A stretch of 64,000 bases of DNA, from NCBI GenBank assembly GCA_037447655.1, contig JBBHKE010002973.1, positions 599,080 to 663,079 on the forward strand, in the 5' to 3' direction. The translations under genes were made by a program, and so were the position numbers. Of this stretch, positions 44,570 through 57,153 are shown in pieces. Each line of letters opens with the position of its first letter. Position 1 is the stretch's first letter. The notes under the pieces are model-generated. The model was not told the origin of the DNA and searched no databases. It worked only from the letters and a program-made list of their open reading frames with translations. The stretch is from Zygnema cylindricum. Taxonomy: Eukaryota; Streptophyta; Zygnematophyceae; Zygnematales; Zygnemataceae.

Positions 44570-46018
44570 AAAAGACAAGGAAATACAAAGCCATTGCGAT
44601 ATTCGCAAAGAGGAGGAAAGAGCGCAAAAAAGGAAAAGAGAAAGGAGAGAAAAAAAGGAGAGAAAAGAGGAGGGAGAAAGGAGGAGAGAAAAAGGAGAGG
44701 AGAAAAAGAAAAAGAGGACAGGGAGAAAAGAGACGAGAGGGGGAAAAAAATTAAAGGGGCAAAAATAAAGAGGGAAAAATGTGGAGAGAGGGAAAATGAG
44801 GAGAGAGAGAAAAGGAGAGAGAAAAGAGGAGGGAGTGAAAATGAAGGGGGAGTGAAAAATAAGGGAGAGTGAAAAAAAGGAGAACATGAAAAAAAGAAAA
44901 GAGGGAAAAAAAGGAGAAAGTGAAAAAAAGAAAAGCGGGAAAAAAAGGGAGAGAAAAAGAGGAGCGAGAGAAAAATAGTGTCGAGAGAAAAAGAGGAGCC
45001 AGAGAGAACAAGAGAAATGAGAGAAATAGAGGAGAGGAAAAGAGGAAAGAGAAAAAGAGGAGAGAAGAAGAGGTGGAAAAAGAGGAGAGAGTAAAAAAGA
45101 GAGAGAAAAAGAAAAGAGAGAAAAAGGGAAGAGAAAGAAAAAGAGATGAGATAGAAAATGAGAGGATAAGAAAAAAAGGAGCGAGTGAAAAAAAACGAGA
45201 AAAAAAATGAAAAAAAAGGGGGAGAGAGAGAAAAAGAGTTACTGAAAAAAAAAGAGAAAAAAAGAGGAGAGGGATAAAAAAAGGAGAGGAAGAAAAACAA
45301 ACAACAAACAATGGGAGAAAAACAAGAGAGTGAAAAGGAGGAGAGGGAAAAAGGCGCAAGAGAAAAAATGAGCTAGAGTAAAAGAGGAGAGCGAGAGAAA
45401 AAGTGGAAGAGAGAAAAAGAGAGGACAAGGAGAAAGAGAGGACGGATAGAGAAAAAGGAGGGATAGAAAAAGAGGAGGAATAAAAACAGAGATACTGAGA
45501 AAAGAGGGGAGAGAGAAAGAAGAGAGAGAGAAGGAGAACAGAGAAAGAAGGAGAAGAGAGAGAAGAAAAGATGAAAGGGAGAGACAAGAGAAGAGGAGAA
45601 GAGAGAAAAAGAGGGAGAGAAGGAGAGAAGAGAAGAGGAGAAAGAAGAGAAAAAGAAGGAGAGAAAGAGAAAAGAGAGAAAGAGGAGGGAGAGAAAAAGG
45701 AGAGGGAGGAAAAGAGGAGAGGGAGAGAGTGAAAAAAAAAGAGAAAAAAGAAGAGAGGGGAAAAAGAGGAGAGGGAGAGAGTGAAAATAAAGAGGAGAGG
45801 GAGAGAAAGAGGAGAGCAAGAAAAAGAGGAGAGAGAAAAAGAGGAGAGAGAGAGAAACAAGGGAGAGAGAAACAGAGAAGAGAGAAAAAGAGGGGAGAGA
45901 AAAAAAGAGAAGAGAGAGAGGAGAGAGAGAAACAGAGAGGAGAGAGAAAAAAAGGAGAAAGAGAAAAAGAGAGTGAAGGGATAAAAAGAGGAGAGGGAGA
46001 AAGAGAGGAAGATTAAAA
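44570..46018. repeat. 1.4-kb GA-rich polypurine block
   Basis: The longest purine-only-like tract in the window: GAGAAAAAGAGGAGAGAG variants throughout, interrupted by only scattered T and C. Frames of 200-370 codons on the minus strand, almost only Ser, Phe, Leu and Pro, are artefacts of this composition. Confidence 0.95.
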
Positions 46019-46513
46019 GAGATACGTAGAGGAAAGTAATAATAATATTGAGGGAATAATATTATTATCATTGTTTCCATGGAACATTTTATAAGAACGT
46101 TTTACGAAATGTTTTATAAAATGTTTTTAACAATATGTTTTACAAAATGTTTTTACTGAATGTTTTCACAGCAAACAAAAAAGAAACGCAAGTTATAAAG
46201 TTCATATATGAGATGGTTGATGTTCACTTGTTAACAAATTGCAAGAAAAACTAAAACTCATCTGTTTGTTTTGATTGAGGCAATAACATGAGATGTACAA
46301 GGGAAAAAAAAAGGTTCATTCTTCATTTCAACTGCTCCTCTATTGTGGTATAAATAACATATTTTTACATTTAATTCTTTATCACTGAAATCTCAAAATC
46401 TGTTGACAAAATGAGACATATATACATTAAAACAAAAAAAAAAACTTTAAAAAAAAAACCTAAAAAAGGTTCATTTTTAATTTTATATGCTTACCTCTAT
46501 TGTGGTGTAAATA
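46019..46513. other. Short A-rich region with a local duplication
   Basis: AGGTTCATTCTTCATTTC with CCTCTATTGTGGTATAAATAAC (46312-46352) recurs as AGGTTCATTTTTAATTTT with CCTCTATTGTGGTGTAAATAAC (46468-46515). The second copy leads directly into the exon candidate. ACGTTTTACGAAATGTTTTA units near 46090-46165 are a further small repeat. Confidence 0.6.
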
Positions 46514-46621
46514 ACGAAACACGGAGTGGAATGTGAGGAAGATACTTTCACTCAGGTTCCCTTCAAAAGAATTAGCGTGGATGGAGAAGTGTGGATGGAG
46601 ACCCACATCACCTCAACAAAT
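46514..46621 (+). CDS. Possible exon of an unidentified gene
   Basis: The plus frame reads KHGVECEEDTFTQVPFKR then ISVDGEVWMETHITSTNP, with mixed, non-repetitive residues, and ends at a good donor CCT|GTATGT at 46622. No clear acceptor lies upstream; an AG within CACGGAG could serve. It is embedded in simple sequence with no neighbouring exons found. I do not recognise the family. Confidence 0.35.
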
Positions 46622-46746
46622 CCTGTATGTAAATAAAATAAGGACTTCATTAATTAATAAACGAATAAATGAATAAAAAAACAAAATAGAAATAACTCAC
46701 TGAGTTAAAGAAAACAGTTTTAAAAGCGAATAATTAAACCGGGAAA

Positions 46747-46749
<3 letters not shown>

Positions 46750-46800
<51 letters not shown>

Positions 46801-47235
46801 TGGAACGACTCTCTCTCTCTCTTTATATGAAGAATGGAATGGGTATATGAAGAGAGAGACTGAGGGAGGAAGGAGAGAAGGAAAGAGTAGGGGTGGAGAA
46901 ATGGAGGGAGAGAAGGAGATGAGATGAGACTGATGAGGAGTGGAAAAGAGGGAGGAGGGAAGAGGGAGGAAAGAGGACAATGGAGACAAGATAGGAAAGA
47001 AAGAGGAAAGGAATGAAGGACGAGGGAGGAAGGAGGGAGGGGGAGAGGGAGAGAGGAAAGCGATTGAGGGATAGAGGGCAGGAGGGAGAGAGGGAGGGAG
47101 GGAGAGGGATGGAAATGTAGCTCGGGAGAGGAGGGACCGAGGGAGGGTTCAAGAGAGATAGTTATAGAGAGAGATAGAGGAGGGGAGAGGGGGACAGAAG
47201 GGGAGAGCAAAAGGGAGAGAGGGAGAGAGGGAGTG
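46750..47235. repeat. (TA)n followed by a GA-rich tract
   Basis: (TA)n occupies 46750-46798. GA-rich sequence (GAGAGGGAGGGAGG words) runs from about 46850 to 47235. It is non-coding. Confidence 0.9.
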
Positions 47236-47955
47236 ACTGTTGAAATTGGCGATATGGGACGATATTTTAATATCGACACATCAGGCCGGCCCTAACTGTA
47301 TCGTGGGACACATTGGCACGTACCGAGATTTGTAGCAACTATTCCGAGAAGTTACAAGACATATGAAAGTACAAAAGCATATACAATTCGGTGTGCGCCG
47401 ACTAGCTGCTGAACAAATACAGGTGGCATTGCATCTTAGGACCGACTTAGACAAGCAAATTGCTGCATCATAGCACATCAGTATACAAGTAGCAAGCAGG
47501 AAATAGAGAAACACATCTCTCACAACAATTTGTACACATTAGCAATTAGGAGGAGAAAACATTATTATATTAGTACAACATTATTAGAGGAATACAAAAT
47601 ACAAGTGTTCTCAAACCATTGTACTTCTTAACTGGGCTCTCTTCGGCTTTATGCCTTATGACCCCTTTTAAAACTATTATTTTAAAACTATTAAGTGACT
47701 ACAAAAGCGGATCAAACCTGCCTATTTTTGTGAATTCTGTTTCTCTCATTCTATCAATTGGTTAATCTACCACTGTGATTCATCTAGGTCCATTTTCTCC
47801 AAATTCATATATTGTAATATATCTTACTTTTATGTTATTTGTACAATATACTTAATGTTTACTTTGTGAAAAATCTTTGCCAAATCCAATTTGGTGTGGC
47901 TGCGGGAACTCCTCCCTTTTGCTCCAATGACGGATTCTGGTGTTCAGTGCGAACG
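47236..47955. other. No gene recognised
   Basis: Unique sequence with frames under 85 codons. CAGGCCGGCCCTAA at 47281 looks like a hAT-type end, but no partner or duplication was found. Confidence 0.4.
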
Positions 47956-48145
47956 AGGGAGAGAGAGAGAGAGAGAGAGAAGGGGGGGACGAGAGGGAGA
48001 GACTGAAGAAGATGGAGGGAGAGAGGGAAAGAGATAGAGGGGGGGAAGATGGAGAGGACGAGAGGGCGAGAGGGAGAGAGGAACAGAGAGAGCGAGAGAG
48101 GGGGGGACGGGGAGAGAGAGACAGTGAAAGAGAGAGAGAAGGAAC
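47956..48145. repeat. GA-rich tract
   Basis: GAGAGAGAGG and GGGGGACGAGAGGG words, purine-only in long stretches of the plus strand. Confidence 0.85.
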
Positions 48146-48811
48146 TTACGGAATCATTAAACAAATTTTGGGTCAAAGTCAATTCGTTTTTTTTTTCACT
48201 ATTTTCGCTCGTCAGAACGACTTTTGGAACTAAATTCGCTCCTTTTAGGAACGTAAAAACGTTTGACTGAACTGCCCAAACAAAAAAAATAAAAAATGGA
48301 GGGAGAATCACTAACAATGCAAATAACTCTTTAAAAAACACATTTCCCTTCCCTTACTCCCCACTCCCCCATAACAATTATTTTTTTAGGGTAATCTTAA
48401 AAAACCCTAAAAAACCCTAAAATTCCCTCCCTCTCCGTCTTCCTCTTCCTTCACCCTCTCCCTCTCCCGCGCTCCCATTCTCTGTTTCTCTGGTCGAAAG
48501 ATGTGGAATGATGGATGAACCCGCGCCTCTCCTGAAAACTCTTTTGATTAAGCGGGATCGACGGATGAAAACCGCTCCCTAACGTAACTTACAGTCACCG
48601 TTATTTCGACCAATTGGAGGAGGACAGCTGTCATTCTCAGCAACTGCAACAAGGAATATTTATGAAAGGAAGAAAAAATTTTCAAGCTGCCCGAAAAGGC
48701 AATCTTTACCGATTTTTGTTTTTATGTTCGTTTTGCAAATGGCAAAAATGTATATCTTTATAACTGTCGCTTGAATACAATAAATTAATTACAAAACAAA
48801 GGAGAAGAAGA

Positions 48812-48877
<66 letters not shown>

Positions 48878-49973
48878 AGAAGAAGAAGAAGAAAAAGATA
48901 AAGAAAAAGAAAAAGAAATAGAAGAAGAAGAAGAAGAAAAAGTACGAGTACTAAAAAGAGTCTTAATAAAACGAAGAAAGAGATAACAAAAGTTGCGTCT
49001 ACGTTAAAATACAAATTCAGGCGCTTGCCTAAATTTTTTAGGGTTTCTCTGCTGCGAAAGGAAACAATTTGAGAACATATATAGACTTATTCCTGACCAA
49101 ACGACAAAAAAGTACACAAGAGACGTCACCTAATACGGCTGCCTCAGAAAGTACAGTAACTTACAGCACTGTACTGACCGGGTTCAAAAAGCAATGTGTG
49201 GCAGCCAATGAGATCGATCCATTTCTTTGCGGGACCAGTTAATTGATGGTTTAAAAGGTGCGGGTCAATAGAATCATTTAGAAAGAGACGCGCAGTTCTG
49301 GACCGTCCGATTACAGCTGGATGAAACGTGACGGCAAAAAACTGCTCTCGCATTAATGTTTGACCCAAAATCGTGTCGGTGAGCTTTCAGGCTTTCAACT
49401 CTAACAGCGTTATGGGTTGTCAATAAGGGAATCCCAGAATTTCGGCGCGTACGATTAGATCTTGTCCGTTGATTCTTTGCTGTACTTCAATCTGGTCAAC
49501 ATCGGACCAGACGAGGCAAACTGTCACCTTTTCACGTACGTCGGTCAACGATTTTTAGTAATTTATAGTATTGTACTTTTGGAGAAGAAAGCCGGCACAA
49601 TTGAAAGTGATTTTGTCGTTTAGACGCCTAAATACTCTGATCTAGGGGGAAGGGGCCCCATTGGGAATATTTTTTCACATGAGAATGCCGCGCAAAAATC
49701 GACCTACAAAAGCAGCTCAATGATTGGAAAAGCTCGGAAAACCGGGCGACCTGTATTAAGGTACGGCCCCATGTACTTGTAACTTAGTGAACTTACTTTG
49801 TATTTTACCGCGGATCCGGCGGACTCGGATTTTAGGTGTCTCTATGTGCTTCCTCGAGATTGTTACTTAAGTTTGTGACGATTGTATAAGTCGACAATAC
49901 CCATGACGGTTGTCACCATGTACAATTTGTCAATCGCAAGACACATCGTAATTTTTGAATTACTCTAGGAGTG
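48146..49973. other. Mostly unassigned; contains poly(A) and GAA repeats
   Basis: A run of 62 A (48814-48875) is followed by GAA and AAAGAAAG repeats to about 48950. Around 48390-48425 are two AAACCCTAA telo-box motifs. Between 48500 and 48760 two overlapping plus frames look non-repetitive (one includes FRPIGGGQLSFSATATRN, another DQLEEDSCHSQQLQQG), but each has a stop or no clear splice site. I list this as a hint only. The rest (48960-49973) shows nothing recognisable. Confidence 0.4.
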
Positions 49974-49975
49974 TA

Positions 49976-50475
49976 CACCGCGAATCGTAATTAGAGTAAA
50001 TTACTCTAATTCGGTCGCTCGAAATTTCGACTCTATCACATGAAATAGAGTAAATGATTCTATTTTTTTCATTATTCTATTTAAGGTAAAGTTTAATTAG
50101 GTTTTTAATTCTAATATAAGTTCATTTTAAATAGTGTGGAGTACAGACGACCTCCGACCATGAAAAATTGTACTTTATTAAGTAAAAATGTTCAAATAAT
50201 GATTTCATACAGGCCGTTATCATGTAACTGCGTTTTAACAAACCGCGTAGTGCAAACGTCATAGTGACGATAAACTGTACATTTTGCCAAATTCTGTACG
50301 AATACCTTATTTACATTAGAGGATATTAGCGTGCCAAATGAAAAAACTTAAATAAATTAGAGTAAACTTCATAGTTGAAACAACTCTATCGCATAAATAA
50401 GCGTTCATTACTCTAATTCTTTTTTTTATTTTTTGTACTCTAATTTTTTCATTACTCTAATTACAATTCGCGGTG
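49976..50475. mobile_element. TA-flanked MITE, copy 3
   Basis: It starts CACCGCGAATCGTAATTA and ends TAATTACAATTCGCGGTG, with TA at 49974-49975 and 50476-50477. It is nearly colinear with copy 2, including TTCGGTCGCTC and CAGGCCGTTATCATGTAACT in the interior. It has no coding capacity. Confidence 0.93.
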
Positions 50476-50477
50476 TA

Positions 50478-50813
50478 CTGTACAAACTCTACTAAAGTGG
50501 AACGTACCTACAAAACCTTTAATACTTATCGTTTTTTGGTTACCCGGCCGTACCCGATTTTTTTTTTCCCGTATCACCTGGCCGAATTCGGCCGGCCCCC
50601 AAAATTTTGCACCCTAATCCGTTCCGGATCCGAGGCGGCCGGCTCGGTACGGATTGGGTACGGATTCGGGTACCTGATTGCAACCTCTGTTGTACGGTTG
50701 TTAGTCGTTTACGTGAAAGCTAAAAGTTTCAATTACCCAGTAAATGAAAGTGACAATTTGTCTTTCGTCATTTTTCGTCCTACTCTACGTACAGTCATAA
50801 ATGCGTACTATTA
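50478..50813. other. No gene recognised
   Basis: Contains several GGCCGG palindromes around 50580-50645 and no supported coding frame. Confidence 0.4.
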
Positions 50814-51066
50814 ATTAACCAAAAATGGACCATTGGGTCAATTTGTTTTATTAATCCAATCATTGGGGCCATTGGGTCAAAATATCTTAATAATTCAATC
50901 ATTGGGTCCATTGGGTCAATTTGTCTTATTAGTCTAATCATTGGGGCCATTGGGTCAATTTGCCTTATTAATCCAATCACTGGGGCCATTGGGTCAATTT
51001 GCCTTATTAATCCAATCATTGGGGCCATTGGGTCAATTTGCCTTATTAATCCAATCATTGAGCCCC
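50814..51066. repeat. 39-bp tandem repeat, open on the minus strand
   Basis: About six and a half units of 39 bp with core TCATTGGGGCCATTGGGTCA. Since 39 is a multiple of three, the minus strand stays open and would encode repeated GLIRQIDPMAPMI. There is no neighbouring coding sequence in this frame. Confidence 0.92.
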
Positions 51067-51187
51067 AATCCAGTACTACAATAGTACAACACTGCAACCA
51101 TAGGATACTTAAATTCCAAGCGACAACGACTGTTGGCTGGAAATCTAAAACTAAATATCCGTTGACCCCAAAATCTTCTCACATTAG

Positions 51188-51414
51188 ACGCTATTTTTGA
51201 GCGATAAAACGATTGGATGTGTCGACTGTATCAAACTATTCCCCGATTCATTATTCGCCGCGTGGCTAGCACAAACTAAACGAAAAAAAAATCTCGTGAA
51301 AGACAAATCCACGTCGGAATTTTTTTATCGAGCTGTTTTAAGCGGCTCAATGTTTGTCAAAGATTGGCTCTTAAATTTGGGAGAATCAAATTCCTTACTG
51401 CTACAGCCAAAGAA
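51188..51414 (+). CDS. Orphan internal exon of an unknown gene
   Basis: After acceptor TCTCACATTAG (51177-51187), the frame reads LSDKTIGCVDCIKLFPDS, then FAAWLAQTKRKKNLV and FYRAVLSGSMFVKDWLLNLG. It ends near GAA|GTATCT at 51415. Residue composition is ordinary and the frame crosses no repeat, so this looks like a real exon of about 75 residues. The following intron contains (CT)n and then copia element C. I do not recognise the family, and no partner exon was found. Confidence 0.5.
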
Positions 51415-51479
51415 GTATCTCAAAATCTTGTTTTTTTTTCATGCTTCAAAAAAAGAAACACACTTAATAAAAAAAACTC

Positions 51480-52739
<1,260 letters not shown>

Positions 52740-54341
52740 CTCCCCTTATTTTCTAGTCTATCTTTTCTTTCAGTCCACACTTCTCCCTACAAAATATCAA
52801 TTTGGGAGAGGGCACCGGTTTAGTCATCATATCTGCTACCATCTCTCCATCCCGTCTATATTCCAAACTAATTATTTTATTCTCAACCTTTTCTCTAACA
52901 AAGCTCAAACGAATATCCATATGCTTTACTTTAAAGTGAGGTTTAGGGTTTGCTGCAATAGCAATAGAAGCTTGATTATCACAAAATATCCTTTGTGTTC
53001 CACTTTTCATATATCCAAGTTCTTGAAGCAAAGATTTCACCCACATTAATTCTTTCACAGTTGAACAAGAGGCCATATACTTAGCCTATATGGTGGATGG
53101 AGCAATCACCTTTTGTTGCTTACTGCTCCAACAGCAAGCCCCATTCCCTACATACAACACATACCTAGAAGTACACCTCCTCATTGGAGTATCCCCATAA
53201 CTGGCATCACTCCAAGTGGTGATGTCAGTGTTATCCCCTCCCAAATGCAACCACAAATTTCTCATTCCTATCAAGTATCGCATGACCCTTTTGGGCGCTT
53301 CTGAATCTATCTCCTTAGGATCATTCAGACTTCTACTTAATATCCCTACAACTGTTGCTGTATAAAGACGAGTACAATTTATAAAGTATATCAAACTACC
53401 GACAACGTGTCTGTACGGAATAGTTTGCATAAACTTGCTTTCCTAAGGTCCTAACTCATTATCCAAGATCAAGACTCCCTCTTCCGAGCTCCCCTCATAT
53501 CCCTTCTTTAACTCCATTGGAGTCGTACAACTATTTGCTTTATCCATTTGAAATTTTTCAAGCATATTTCCTATTGCTTCCTTTTGAGTTAGTCTTATCG
53601 TTTTCATCTCTCTATCCCTCTCCATTTGAATTCCCAAAATATACTTTGCCTCCCCCAAGTCTTTCATTTCAAATCTTTTCTTTAGATACTTTTTCAATCT
53701 ATTAATTTTCTCCATTGATTTACTCAACACAAGCAAATCGTCAACATAGATAGCAATGAAAATTATACCTTCCTCGTCCTCAAATAGATAGATGGAATGA
53801 TCTGAACTAATTCGGATATATCCCAAACTCGTCAAAAACTCGTCTAGCTTCTTGTTCCATTGGCGTGGAGCTTGCTTTAGTCCATATAGAGACTTTATCA
53901 ACCTGCACACCTTACTTTCTTCTCCTTTCTCCACAAATCCTTCTGGTTGTCGCATGAAGATCTCTTATTCTAATTCTCCGTGTAAGAAAGCGATTTGGTG
54001 CACCTCTATGTCTTCCGCTGCCGCTAGACTAAATAGGATTTGGACGGAGAAAAATCTAACAACCGGAGCAAATGTCTCCTCATAATCGATTCCCTCCTTG
54101 TGTATGAACCCCTTTGCCATTGATCTGGCCTTGTATCGCTCGATACTGTTATCCGGATTGAGTTTCAACTTAAATACCCACTTACATCCTATCGGCTTTC
54201 TGTCCGGAGGACAATCTACCAACTCCCATGTGTTTGCTTCCATAATGGAAGTCATCTCATCATTAATAGCTGTCATCCATCTACTACGTTCCGGACTATT
54301 AACTACTTCCGAGTAAGTCTGGGGTTCTCTCAAATGTGACA

Positions 54342-54479
54342 ACTTGGTTACCTTGTTGTTTACTTGTCTCTCTTGAAGTCTCTTGATGCTTCTCCTTCCT
54401 CCTTCAAACTACTTGGTTACCTTGTTGTTTACTTGTCTCTCTTGAAGTCTCTTGATGCTTCTCCTTCCTCCTTCAAACT
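54342..54479 (-). repeat. Perfect 69-bp tandem duplication in element C pol
   Basis: The segment beginning ACTTGGTTACCTTGTTG at 54342 is repeated at once from 54411 without a mismatch I can see. Being 23 codons long it keeps the frame. Its perfection, in a gene full of stops, shows that it arose late. Confidence 0.95.
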
Positions 54480-57139
54480 TTGACGCTGGAATGGAGGGTA
54501 ATCTTGGATTTCTTCGAAAAACTTCAACCTCTCCCCTATCCTTGGAGTCCATCTCCGGACATTCATCGTCCATTTTCGGTCCTTCCTTGTTTTCTTCCTC
54601 GATTTATACTGGAAGCTGTGACTCCAAGAGAGGGTCACTCTCAATCATTTTTTCTTCTTCCTCCGCATGGTCGGGCTGAACAAGAGTTCGGTTAGAAGAA
54701 TCTGAATCTAACTCACTTTCTGATTTAATTCTAACTCTAACCGGTTTAGTGTACTTAAAGGGATCTATGGGCTTTCTTTTATCCATGACTACCAAGTGTT
54801 TTACTAGAATTATGTCTTCTCTTTCGATATCATAAACTCTATATCCCTTTACATTTTCATCATACCCAAGTAAGTATCCCGACTTTCCTCTTGCATCTAA
54901 CTTCCAATCAGATTTTTCTGTGTTTAGACTGAACACTTGACTTCCAAACACCTTTAAGTGTGAAATATTGGGTTTTCTCCCGGTCTATCTTACATAAGGT
55001 GTTTGTCTTTTTACCGTAGAGGTAAAGACTATATTTTTGAAATAGTGAGCACAATTCATAGCTTCTGCCCAAAAACTTTTTCTTATCTTTTTATCTGTCA
55101 ACATATTACGGGCACTATCACTTAATGTCCGATTTAGTCTCTTGGCTACACCGTTTTGTTCTTGGTTCTTTGGGACAGTCTTTTGGTGTTGAACCCCTTC
55201 CTCTTTCAAATAATCCTCAAGCTCATTAGAAGTGTATTCTCCCTCATTATCACTCCTCACTCTTTTTATAGGTGTCACATGAAGCTTTTCACTCCATGCT
55301 TTATGCTTCTTAAAATAAGCCGAAGCCTCAGATTTGTGTTTCAAGAAGTATACTCTAGAGTATCTAGACCAATCATCAGTAATAGTAAGCATAAATATTT
55401 TCCCTCCAACTGATGGCACTTTGGCCGGTCCCCATGTGGTAGTGTGAACTAGATCTAAGACCTGTTCACCCTTATATGTTGCGGTTTTTGGAAAAGGCAA
55501 TCTGTGGGCCTTTACTTGAGCACATCCACTACAATCATCCAAAGTCTCATTGTCTCCAAAATATATTCCCTCAACTACACCCATTTTTTTCATTTGCACA
55601 TGTCCCTCATCAAATCACTTACACCAGCATAGTAAACTCCCGTCTTTCCATTAGTCAAATTCAGCCTAAACATTCCTTGGCTACCCTTTTCAGTTGTGAA
55701 GTACACTTCATTCTCATAACTAGCAACGAAGACTCCTTTCTTAGTATTAGTCTCAAAACCCTTATCATCTAAGACCGACGTGGAGATAAGATTTTTGTTC
55801 AACTCTGAAATAAAAAAAACACATAGAAAGTGACTATATATGTCTTACCATCAACTAAGACTCTAAATTCCACTGATCCCACTGAATTAGTGGTCAGTAT
55901 TCTCCCATCCCCATACTTTATCTCTACAGTAGGGATGTTTCTCATTTTGGTAAATAATGGTTTTTCTCTGCACATATGCATAGAGGGCTCCTGAATTAAT
56001 ATTCCATCTTTCTTCAAGAGCTTCTCTTACTCCACCGAAAGCACAATTTTGCCTCTTTGGAATCTCCGACTCACCTTTAACCTCCAGCTCTTCGTTGAGG
56101 AGGAGTTCTCCACCGTCCTCATCAGAATCCTCTCCGATGAATTGTGTTGCCACAAATGCCTTTTTTTTCCTTGCAACTAGTTTTTCGACTTGTTCCACCT
56201 TTAATCTCAGCTTTGTGAGTTTAGTACACTCCGCCATGTAATGTCCCGACTTCTTACAAAAGTGACAAAGCCCCTTCGGAGGCCTTGATCTAGATCAGTC
56301 ATGATTTCCTCTTCCTCCTCCACCAAAGTTTCAACAAGGTTTCTTAGAATCCTTATCCCCCTAATTAGTTCCCACAGCTAATGCCTGAACACTCTTTCCT
56401 CCTCTCCAAATCGCAATTGTGCAATCCCAAACCAAAATCATCCTTACAATGGAGTTCCAAATCCAACGATGATCTGCCAAATCTTGACCCTACTGACAAT
56501 GTTTTCATAATCATCTGGGAAATTCATTAACAAAGTATTCACCTTCTCTTTCTCTCTCTCCCTTTTTCTTGCACTCTCCAACTCCATAAATAACTTGGCC
56601 AAGTCATTGCAAAAGTCTAACATCTTTCCCCCTTACTACACATATGCCTCTACATTCTGATCCGCCAACTTCTGCTGCTGAATCGTAGCGCTCTTGTAAA
56701 TGTTGACAAACGACTCCCACAACTCGTCCGCTCTGTCCACATGAAGATGAGGTATAGCCACTACTTGAGTAAGATGCCCGAGAATAAAATGAGTCGCCAT
56801 GGTATTGTTGAAATCTCAGATTTCACTTTCATTTGCTTTGGTTTTCTCAACATCTGCTACCAAACAGATATAATAGCCATCGGTGTGAGTTTCTCCTTCC
56901 CGATCTCCTTCCCTGTGTCCTACACAATGCTTTTTCCAACATCCTCTACTACCTCTGCTCTCGCAGATCCTCTTGTGAATCGAGATCCTCCAAACCCTAT
57001 TAGAACTCCCAATTTTGCGGATGGTTGATGCACACAACCACTCACAATGCCCCTTAACCGTTTTTCAAACAATGCACCCCTCATTATGTTTTCCCAATAA
57101 ATGAACCCTGTTCCATTGAAAATGGGCACCTTAGAGGGT

Positions 57140-57153
57140 GGGCCCATAACCTG
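57140..57153 (-). promoter_or_regulatory. Initiator-tRNA-fragment primer-binding site of element C
   Basis: On the minus strand the LTR end is followed by GGTTATGGGCCCA, complementary to the initiator tRNA-Met anticodon arm. It lies within the gag codons for QVMGP, 18 bases after the start ATG that sits in the LTR. Confidence 0.8.

Noticed and set aside
44488-46080. Long minus-strand open frames of 235-370 codons.
   Set aside because: They consist almost only of Ser, Phe, Leu and Pro and come from the polypurine composition; there is no domain, splice pattern or codon bias.
47281-47300. hAT transposon end (CAGGCCGGCCCTAA).
   Set aside because: No inverted partner and no 8-bp duplication within several kilobases.
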